Positions 40,334 through 49,669 of a DNA stretch of 64,000 nucleotides are shown in pieces. Origin of the DNA: Pampus argenteus (taxonomy: Eukaryota; Chordata; Actinopteri; Scombriformes; Stromateidae); contig CM072880.1 in assembly GCA_036937835.1 (NCBI GenBank), positions 18,000,001-18,064,000 on the forward strand. The letters are read 5' to 3'. How positions within the stretch are numbered: position 1 is the first letter of the stretch; each line of letters opens with the position of its first letter. Under the pieces are notes generated by a model. That model made no database searches, was not told where the DNA came from, and saw only the letters and a list, made by a program, of their open reading frames with translations. The translations under genes and the position numbers were made by a program.

Positions 40334-40511
40334 AATCAGTTACTTGTTGATGGCAAACATGGTTTTGATTGAAAATATTGCTCCTTGTTTAAGAAAAACA
40401 GTAGTTGTCAGTTTTGGCCTTCTCTCGCCGAGATAAAGGTATTTTTACAAATGTTACAGTAAAAGCTGCAGGAAGCTCTCAGAAGTGAGTTTTTTGCTCC
40501 TAATCATTAGA
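40334..40511 (+). repeat. First right-arm unit beside the junction, an unusual A/B mosaic
   Basis: This is the complete 178-bp unit adjoining the junction. It combines type A marks (A35, G71, C96) with type B marks (C85, T101). It also has GGTATTTTT where nearly all other copies have GCTATTTTT; the odd G is at 40439. The next few units are also more varied than usual: TTACGAAAA near 40747, an added T near 40980, and GTTCATGG with CATGTTTTTG near 41060-41080. Array edges are commonly less homogenised than interiors, so this pattern fits a real old boundary, though it is weak evidence. Confidence 0.75.
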
Positions 40512-41402
40512 AATCAGTTACTTGTTGATGGCAAACATGGTTTTGATTGAAAATATTGCTCCTTGTTTAAGAAAAACAGTAGTTGTCAGTTTTGGGCTTC
40601 TCTCGCCGAGAGAAAGCTATTTTTACAAATGTTACAGTAAAAGCTGCAGGAAGCTCTCAGAAGTGAGTTTTTTGCTCCTAATCATTAGAAATCAGTTACT
40701 TGTTGATGGCAAACATGGTTTTGTTTGAAAATATTGCTCCTTGTTTACGAAAAACAGTACTTGTCAGTTTTGGCCTTCTCTCGCTGAGATAAAGCTATTT
40801 TTACAAATGTTACAGTAAAAGCTGCAGGAAGCTCTCAGAAGTGAGTTTTTTGCTCATAATCATTAGAAATCAGTTACTTGTTGATGGCAAACATGGTTTT
40901 GTTTGAAAATATTGCTCCTTGTTTAAGAAAAACAGTACTTGTCAGTTTTGGCCTTCTCTCGCTGAGATAAAGCTATTTTTTACAAATGTTACAGTAAAAG
41001 CTGCAGGAAGCTCTCAGAAGTGAGTTTTTTGCTAATAATAATTAGAAATCAGTTACTTGTTCATGGCAAACATGTTTTTGATTGAAAATATTGCTCCTTG
41101 TTTACGAAAAACAGTACTTGTCAGTTTTGGCCTTCTCTCGCTGAGATAAAGCTATTTTTACAAATGTTACAGTAAAAGCTGCAGGAAGCTCTCAGAAGTG
41201 AGTTTTTTGCTAATAATAATTATAAATCAGTTACTTGTTGATGGCAAACATGGTTTTGATTGAAAATATTGCTCCTTGTTTAAGAAAAACAGTAGTTGTC
41301 AGTTTTGGGCTTCTCTCGCTGAGATAAAGCTATTTTTACAAATGTTACAGTAAAAGCTGCAGGAAGCTCTCAGAAGTGAGTTTTTTGCTCCTAATCATTA
41401 GA

Positions 41403-41580
41403 AATCAGTTACTTGTTGATGGCAAACATGGTTTTGATTGAAAATATTGCTCCTTGTTTAAGAAAAACAGTAGTTGTCAGTTTTGGGCTTCTCTCGCCGA
41501 GAGAAAGCTATTTTTACAAATGTTACAGTAAAAGCTGCAGGAAGCTCTCAGAAGTGAGTTTTTTGCTCCTAATCATTAGA
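41403..41580 (+). repeat. Reference copy of unit type A (dyad intact, two CpGs)
   Basis: A typical type A unit of exactly 178 bp. Marks are A35, G71, G85 (TTTTGGGCTTC), C96 and G101. At 41489-41505 it contains TTCTCTCGCCGAGAGAA, a perfect 7-bp inverted repeat with a 3-nt centre. The unit's only two CpGs lie at 93-94 and 96-97, inside that element. Because G101 is kept, one frame is open from a TTG at unit 11 into the next unit (68 codons). The unit length is not a multiple of three and the frame closes at once in the next copy, so I treat it as chance. About 100 units in the window keep this open frame (69 in the left arm, 31 in the right). Confidence 0.9.
41489..41505. promoter_or_regulatory. 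Dyad element of the satellite unit (example in type A)
   Basis: TTCTCTCGCCGAGAGAA is a perfect inverted repeat of 7 bp arms around GCC. Allowing one bulged base, the stem extends outward to GCTT...AAGC. It occurs once per type A and type C unit at unit 87-103, so at least about 100 times in the window. Dyads are common in centromeric satellites and may form hairpins or bind dimeric proteins; whether this one does either is inference. It is not a CENP-B box, because no CGGG follows. Confidence 0.6.
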
Positions 41581-41758
41581 AATCAGTTACTTGTTGATGG
41601 CAAACATGGTTTTGTTTGAAAATATTGCTCCTTGTTTAAGAAAAACAGTACTTGTCAGTTTTGGCCTTCTCTCGCTGAGATAAAGCTATTTTTACAAATG
41701 TTACAGTAAAAGCTGCAGGAAGCTCTCAGAAGTGAGTTTTTTGCTCATAATCATTAGA
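41581..41758 (+). repeat. Reference copy of unit type B (dyad broken, one CpG)
   Basis: A typical type B unit of 178 bp. It differs from type A at T35 (GTTTGAAAA), C71 (CAGTACTTG), C85 (GGCCTTC), T96 and T101 (CTCGCTGAGATAAAG). T96 removes one of the two CpGs and is a CpG-to-TpG change. T101 breaks the C89:G101 pair of the dyad and puts a TAA in the frame that type A leaves open. Type B and its sub-variants are the most common class by eye in both arms. A widespread sub-variant has AAAAACTATAG at 61-71 instead of AAAAACAGTAG. Confidence 0.9.
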
Positions 41759-44700
41759 AATCAGTTACTTGTTGATGGCAAACATGGTTTTGTTTGAAAA
41801 TATTGCTCCTTGTTTAAGAAAAACAGTACTTGTCAGTTTTGGCCTTCTCTCGCTGAGATAAAGCTATTTTTACAAATGTTACAGTAAAAGCTGCAGGAAG
41901 CTCTCAGAAGTGAGTTTTTTGCTCATAATCATTAGAAATCAGTTACTTGTTGATGGCAAACATGGTTTTGATTGAAAATATTGCTCCTTGGTTAAGAAAA
42001 ACAGTAGTTGTCAGTTTTGGCCTTCTCTCGCCGAGATAAAGCTATTTTTACAAATGTTACAGTAAAAGCTGCAGGAAGCTCTCAGAAGTGAGTTTTTTGC
42101 TCCTAATAATTAGAAATCAGTTACTTGTTGATGGCAAACATGGTTTTGATTGAAAATATTGCTCCTTGTTTAAGAAAAACAGTAGTTGTCAGTTTTGGCC
42201 TTCTCTCGCTGAGATAAAGCTATTTTTACAAATGTTACAGTAAAAGCTGCAGGAAGCTCTCAGAAGTGAGTTTTTTGCTCATAATCATTAGAAATCAGTT
42301 ACTTGTTGATGGCAAACATGGTTTTGATTGAAAATATTGCTCCTTGTTTAAGAAAAACAGTAGTTGTCAGTTTTGGCCTTCTCTCGCCGAGATAAAGCTA
42401 TTTTTACAAATGTTACAGTAAAAGCTGCAGGAAGCTCTCAGAAGTGAGTTTTTTGCTCCTAATCATTAGAAATCAGTTACTTGTTGATGGCAAACATGGT
42501 TTTGATTGAAAATATTGCTCCTTGTTTAAGAAAAACAGTAGTTGTCAGTTTTGGGCTTCTCTCGCCGAGAGAAAGCTATTTTTACAAATGTTACAGTAAA
42601 AGCTGCAGGAAGCTCTCAGAAGTGAGTTTTTTGCTCATAATCATTAGAAATCAGTTACTTGTTGATGGCAAACATGGTTTTGTTTGAAAATATTGCTCCT
42701 TGTTTAAGAAAAACAGTACTTGTCAGTTTTGGCCTTCTCTCGCTGAGATAAAGCTATTTTTACAAATGTTACAGTAAAAGCTGCAGGAAGCTCTCAGAAG
42801 TGAGTTTTTTGCTCCTAATCATTAGAAATCAGTTACTTGTTGATGGAAAACATGGTTTTGATTGAAAATATTGCTCCTTTTTTAAGAAAAACAGTAGTTG
42901 TCAGTTTTGGGCTTCTCTCGCCGAGAGAGAGCTATTTTTACAAATGTTACAGTAAAAGCTGCAGGAAGCTTTCAGAAGTGAGTTTTTTTGGTCCTAATCT
43001 TTATAAATCAGTTACTTGTTGATGGCAAACATGGTTTTGTTTGAAAATATTGCTCCTTGTTTAAGAAAAACAGTACTTGTCAGTTTTGGCCTTCTCTCGC
43101 TGAGATAAAGCTATTTTTACAAATGTTACAGTAAAAGCTGCAGGAAGCTCTCAGAAGTGAGTTTTTTGCTCATAATCATTAGAAATCAGTTACTTGTTGA
43201 TGGCAAACATGGTTTTGATTGAAAATATTGCTCCTTGTTTAAGAAAAACAGTAGTTGTCAGTTTTGGCCTTCTCTCGCCGAGATAAAGCTATTTTTACAA
43301 ATGTTACAGTAAAAGCTGCAGGAAGCTCTCAGAAGTGAGTTTTTTGCTCCTAATCATTAGAAATCAGTTACTTGTTGATGGCAAACATGGTTTTGATTGA
43401 AAATATTGCTCCTTGTTTAAGAAAAACAGTAGTTGTCAGTTTTGGGCTTCTTTCGCCGAGAGAAAGCTATTTTTTACAAATGTTACAGTAAAAGCTGCAG
43501 GAAGCTCTCAGAAGTGAGTTTTTTGCTCCTAATCATTAGAAATCAGTTACTTGTTGATGGCAAACATGGTTTTGTTTGAAAATATTGCTCCTTGTTTACG
43601 AAAAACAGTACTTGTCAGTTTTGGCCTTCTCTCGCTGAGATAAAGCTATTTTTACAAATGTTACAGTAAAAGCTGCAGGAAGCTCTCAGAAGTGAGTTTT
43701 TTGCTCCTAATCATTAGAAATCAGTTACTTGTTGATGGCAAACATGGTTTTGATTGAAAATATTGCTCCTTGTTTAAGAAAAACAGTAGTTGTCAGTTTT
43801 GGGCTTCTCTCGCCGAGAGAAAGCTATTTTTACAAATGTTACAGTAAAAGCTGCAGGAAGCTCTCAGAAGTGAGTTTTTTGCTCCTAATCATTAGATATC
43901 AGTTACTTGTTGATGGCAAACATGGTTTTGTTTGAAAATATTGCTCCTTGTTTAAGAAAAACAGTACTTGTCAGTTTTGGCCTTCTCTCGCTGAGATAAA
44001 GCTATTTTTACAAATGTTACAGTAAAAGCTGCAGGAAGCTCTCAGAAGTGAGTTTTTTGCTCCTAATCATTAGAAATCAGTTACTTGTTGATGGAAAACA
44101 TGGTTTTGATTGAAAATATTGCTCCTTTTTTAAGAAAAACAGTAGTTGTCAGTTTTGGGCTTCTCTCGCCGAGAGAAAGCTATTTTTACAAATGTTACAG
44201 TAAAAGCTGCAGGAAGCTTTCAGAAGTGAGTTTTTTTGGTCCTAATCTTTAGAAATCAGTTACTTGTTGATGGCAAACATGGTTTTGTTTGAAAATATTG
44301 CTCCTTGTTTAAGAAAAACAGTACTTGTCAGTTTTGGCCTTCTCTCGCTGAGATAAAGCTATTTTTACAAATGTTACAGTAAAAGCTGCAGGAAGCTCTC
44401 AGAAGTGAGTTTTTTGCTCATAATCATTAGAAATCAGTTACTTGTTGATGGCAAACATGGTTTTGTTTGAAAATATTGCTCCTTGTTTAAGAAAAACAGT
44501 ACTTGTCAGTTTTGGCCTTCTCTCGCTGAGATAAAGCTATTTTTACAAATGTTACAGTAAAAGCTGCAGGAAGCTCTCAGAAGTGAGTTTTTTGCTCATA
44601 ATCATTAGAAATCAGTTACTTGTTGATGGCAAACATGGTTTTGATTGAAAATATTGCTCCTTGGTTAAGAAAAACAGTAGTTGTCAGTTTTGGGCTTCTT

Positions 44701-45066
44701 TCGCCGAGAGAAAGCTATTTTTTACAAATGTTACAGTAAAAGCTGCAGGAAGCTCTCAGAAGTGAGTTTTTTGCTCCTAATCATTAGAAATCAGTTACTT
44801 GTTGATGGCAAACATGGTTTTGTTTGAAAATATTGCTCCTTGTTTACGAAAAACAGTACTTGTCAGTTTTGGCCTTCTCTCGCTGAGATAAAGCTATTTT
44901 TACAAATGTTACAGTAAAAGCTGCAGGAAGCTCTCAGAAGTGAGTTTTTTGCTCATAATCATTAGAAATCAGTTACTTGTTGATGGCAAACATGGTTTTG
45001 ATTGAAAATATTGCTCCTTGTTTAAGAAAAACAGTAGTTGTCAGTTTTGGCCTTCTCTCGCCGAGA

Positions 45067-47246
45067 TAAAGCTATTTTTACAAATGTTACAGTAAAAGCT
45101 GCAGGAAGCTCTCAGAAGTGAGTTTTTTGCTCCTAATCATTAGAAATCAGTTACTTGTTGATGGCAAACATGGTTTTGATTGAAAATATTGCTCCTTGTT
45201 TAAGAAAAACAGGAGTTGTCAGTTTTGGGCTTCTCTCGCCGAGAGAAAGCTATTTTTACAAATGTTACAGTAAAAGCTGCAGGAAGCTTTCAGAAGTGAG
45301 TTTTTTGGTCCTAATCTTTAGAAATCAGTTACTTGTTGATGGCAAACATGGTTTTGATTGAAAATATTGCTCCTTGTTTAAGAAAAACTATAGTTGTCAG
45401 TTTTGGCCTTCTCTCGCTGAGATAAAGCTATTTTTACAAATGTTACAGTAAAAGCTGCAGGAAGCTCTCAGAAGTGAGTTTTTTGCTCCTAATCATTAGA
45501 AATCAGTTACTTGTTGATGGCAAACATGGTTTTGTTTGAAAATATTGCTCCTTGTTTAAGAAAAACAGTACTTGTCAGTTTTGGCCTTCTCTCGCTGAGA
45601 TAAAGCTATTTTTACAAATGTTACAGTAAAAGCTGCAGGAAGCTCTCAGAAGTGAGTTTTTTGCTCCTAATCATTAGAAATCAGTTACTTGTTGATGGCA
45701 AACATGGTTTTGATTGAAAATATTGCTCCTTGTTTAAGAAAAACAGTAGTTGTCAGTTTTGGGCTTCTCTCGCCGAGAGAAAGCTATTTTTACAAATGTT
45801 ACAGTAAAAGCTGCAGGAAGCTCTCAGAAGTGAGTTTTTTGCTCCTAATCATTAGAAATCAGTTACTTGTTGATGGCAAACATGGTTTTGTTTGAAAATA
45901 TTGCTCCTTGTTTAAGAAAAACAGTACTTGTCAGTTTTGGCCTTCTCTCGCTGAGATAAAGCTATTTTTTACAAATGTTACAGTAAAAGCTGCAGGAAGC
46001 TCTCAGAAGTGAGTTTTTTGCTCCTAATCATTAGAAATCAGTTACTTGTTGATGGCAAACATGGTTTTGATTGAAAATATTGCTCCTTGTTTAAGAAAAA
46101 CAGTAGTTGTCAGTTTTGGGCTTCTCTCGCCGAGAGAAAGCTATTTTTACAAATGTTACAGTAAAAGCTGCAGGAAGCTCTCAGAAGTGAGTTTTTTGCT
46201 AATAATAATTATAAATCAGTTACTTGTTGATGGCAAACATGGTTTTGATTGAAAATATTGCTCCTTGGTTAAGAAAAACAGTAGTTGTCAGTTTTGGCCT
46301 TCTCTCGCTGAGATAAAGCTATTTTTACAAATGTTACAGTAAAAGCTGCAGGAAGCTCTCAGAAGTGAGTTTTTTGCTCCTAATAATTAGAAATCAGTTA
46401 CTTGTTGATGGCAAACATGGTTTTGATTGAAAATATTGCTCCTTGTTTAAGAAAAACAGTAGTTGTCAGTTTTGGCCTTCTCTCGCTGAGATAAAGCTAT
46501 TTTTACAAATGTTACAGTAAAAGCTGCAGGAAGCTCTCAGAAGTGAGTTTTTTGCTCAAAATCATTAGAAATCAGTTACTTGTTGATGGCAAACATGGTT
46601 TTGATTGAAAATATTGCTCCTTGTTTAAGAAAAACAGTAGTTGTCAGTTTTGGGCTTCTCTCGCCGAGAGAAAGCTATTTTTACAAATGTTACAGTAAAA
46701 GCTGCAGGAAGCTCTCAGAAGTGAGTTTTTTGCTCATAATCATTAGAAATCAGTTACTTGTTGATGGCAAACATGGTTTTGATTGAAAATATTGCTCCTT
46801 GTTTAAGAAAAACAGTAGTTGTCAGTTTTGGCCTTCTCTCGCTGAGATAAAGCTATTTTTACAAATGTTACAGTAAAAGCTGCAGGACGCTCTCAGAAGT
46901 GAGTTTTTTGCTCATAATCATTAGAAATCAGTTACTTGTTGATGGCAAACATGGTTTTGATTGAAAATATTGCTCCTTGTTTAAGAAAAACAGTAGTTGT
47001 CAGTTTTGGACTTCTCTCGCCGAGAGAAAGCTATTTTTACAAATGTTACAGTAAAAGCTGCAGGAAGCTCTCAGAAGTGAGTTTTTTGCTCCTAATCATT
47101 AGAAATCAGTTACTTGTTGATGGCAAACATGGTTTTGATTGAAAATATTGCTCCTTGTTTAAGAAAAACAGTAGTTGTCAGTTTTGGGCTTCTCTCGCCG
47201 AGAGAAAGCTATTTTTACAAATGTTACAGTAAAAGCTGCAGGAAGC
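45067..47246 (+). repeat. Twelve-unit block copied at 48.63-50.63 kb
   Basis: From 45067 to about 46088 the offset to the second copy is 3,563 bp. From about 46215 to 47246 it is 3,385 bp. The difference of 178 means the second copy lacks one unit at this point. Shared rare marks are the type C unit followed by AAAAACTATAG, an added T near 45970 and 49530, GCTCAAAATC (near 46555 and 49941) and GCAGGACGCTC (near 46883 and 50268). Private marks are CAGGAGTTG near 45210 and TTTGGACTTC near 47006. Confidence 0.8.
45145..45322 (+). repeat. Reference copy of unit type C (HindIII variant), right arm
   Basis: A type A backbone with C145T, which turns GGAAGCTCTC into GGAAGCTTTC and creates AAGCTT, plus C164G and A173T at the end (TTGGTCCTAATCTTT). 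Similar units lie near 42830-43005, 44075-44250, 48708-48885, 50490-50665, 55660-55835, 57085-57260, 60470-60645 and 61895-62070. The copy at about 62960-63135 has the HindIII site and C164G but the usual ATCATTAG ending, so it is a recombinant or intermediate. Confidence 0.85.
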
Positions 47247-49669
47247 TCTCAGAAGTGAGTTTTTTTGCTCCTAATCATTAGAAATCAGTTACTTGTTGAT
47301 GGCAAACATGGTTTTGTTTGAAAATATTGCTCCTTGTTTAAGAAAAACAGTACTTGTCAGTTTTGGCCTTCTCTCGCTGAGATAAAGCTATTTTTACAAA
47401 TGTTACAGTAAAAGCTGCAGGAAGCTCTCAGAAGTGAGTTTTTTGCTCATAATCATTAGAAATCAGTTACTTGTTGATGGCAAACATGGTTTTGATTGAA
47501 AATATTGCTCCTTGTTTAAGAAAAACAGTAGTTGTCAGTTTTGGGCTTCTCTCGCCGAGAGAAAGCTATTTTTACAAATGTTACAGTAAAAGCTGCAGGA
47601 AGCTCTCAGAAGTGAGTTTTTTGCTAATAATAATTAGAAATCAGTTACTTGTTGATGGCAAACATGGTTTTGATTGAAAATATTGCTCCTTGGTTAAGGA
47701 AAACAGTAGTTGTCAGTTTTGGCCTTCTCTCGCTGAGATAAAGCTATTTTTACAAATGTTACAGTAAAAGCTGCAGGAAGCTCTCAGAAGTGAGTTTTTT
47801 GCTCCTAATAATTAGAAATCAGTTACTTGTTGATGGCAAACATGGTTTTGATTGAAAGTATTGCTCCTTGTTTAAGAAAAACAGTAGTTGTCAGTTTTGG
47901 CCTTCTCTCGCTGAGATAAAGCTATTTTTACAAATGTTACAGTAAAAGCTGCAGGAAGCTCTCAGAAGTGAGTTTTTTGCTCCTAATCATTAGAAATCAG
48001 TTACTTGTTGATGGCAAACATGGTTTTGATTGAAAATATTGCTCCTTGTTTAAGAAAAACAGTAGTTGTCAGTTTTGGGCTTCTCTCGCCGAGAGAAAGC
48101 TATTTTTACAAATGTTACAGTAAAAGCTGCAGGAAGCTCTCAGAAGTGAGTTTTTTTGCTCCTAATCATTAGAAATCAGTTACTTGTTGATGGCAAACAT
48201 GGTTTTGTTTGAAAATATTGCTCCTTGTTTAAGAAAAACAGTACTTGTCAGTTTTGGCCTTCTCTCGCTGAGATAAAGCTATTTTTACAAATGTTACAGT
48301 AAAAGCTGCAGGAAGCTCTCAGAAGTGAGTTTTTTGCTCATAATCATTAGAAATCAGTTACTTGTTGATGGCAAACATGGTTTTGATTGAAAATATTGCT
48401 CCTTGTTTAAGAAAAACAGTAGTTGTCAGTTTTGGCCTTCTCTCGCCGAGATAAAGCTATTTTTACAAATGTTACAGTAAAAGCTGCAGGAAGCTCTCAG
48501 AAGTGAGTTTTTTGCTCCTAATCATTAGAAATCAGTTACTTGTTGATGGCAAACATGGTTTTGATTGAAAATATTGCTCCTTGTTTAAGAAAAACAGTAG
48601 TTGTCAGTTTTGGGCTTCTCTCGCCGAGAGAAAGCTATTTTTACAAATGTTACAGTAAAAGCTGCAGGAAGCTCTCAGAAGTGAGTTTTTTGCTCCTAAT
48701 CATTAGAAATCAGTTACTTGTTGATGGCAAACATGGTTTTGATTGAAAATATTGCTCCTTGTTTAAGAAAAACAGTAGTTGTCAGTTTTGGGCTTCTCTC
48801 GCCGAGAGAAAGCTATTTTTACAAATGTTACAGTAAAAGCTGCAGGAAGCTTTCAGAAGTGAGTTTTTTGGTCCTAATCTTTAGAAATCAGTTACTTGTT
48901 GATGGCAAACATGGTTTTGATTGAAAATATTGCTCCTTGTTTAAGAAAAACTATAGTTGTCAGTTTTGGCCTTCTCTCGCTGAGATAAAGCTATTTTTAC
49001 AAATGTTACAGTAAAAGCTGCAGGAAGCTCTCAGAAGTGAGTTTTTTGCTCCTAATCATTAGAAATCAGTTACTTGTTGATGGCAAACATGGTTTTGTTT
49101 GAAAATATTGCTCCTTGTTTAAGAAAAACAGTACTTGTCAGTTTTGGCCTTCTCTCGCTGAGATAAAGCTATTTTTACAAATGTTACAGTAAAAGCTGCA
49201 GGAAGCTCTCAGAAGTGAGTTTTTTGCTCCTAATCATTAGAAATCAGTTACTTGTTGATGGCAAACATGGTTTTGATTGAAAATATTGCTCCTTGTTTAA
49301 GAAAAACAGTAGTTGTCAGTTTTGGGCTTCTCTCGCCGAGAGAAAGCTATTTTTACAAATGTTACAGTAAAAGCTGCAGGAAGCTCTCAGAAGTGAGTTT
49401 TTTGCTCCTAATCATTAGAAATCAGTTACTTGTTGATGGCAAACATGGTTTTGTTTGAAAATATTGCTCCTTGTTTAAGAAAAACAGTACTTGTCAGTTT
49501 TGGCCTTCTCTCGCTGAGATAAAGCTATTTTTTACAAATGTTACAGTAAAAGCTGCAGGAAGCTCTCAGAAGTGAGTTTTTTGCTCCTAATCATTAGAAA
49601 TCAGTTACTTGTTGATGGCAAACATGGTTTTGATTGAAAATATTGCTCCTTGGTTAAGAAAAACAGTAG

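Noticed and set aside
40522..40728. A 68-codon open frame, repeated about 100 times on both strands (for example here)
   Set aside because: It is a by-product of type A units. It starts at TTG, crosses the unit border and stops just inside the next unit. The unit length is not a multiple of three, type B units close the frame with TAA, and there is no sign of codon-level constraint.
41489..41505. CENP-B box
   Set aside because: The dyad lacks the TTCG...A..CGGG pattern. TTTCGCC units near 43450 and 44699 also have no CGGG at the right distance.
42837..43022. A shorter, 61-codon variant of the same open frame
   Set aside because: It is the same chance frame in a type C derivative, changed by an added T and a TAA in CTTTATAAATC.
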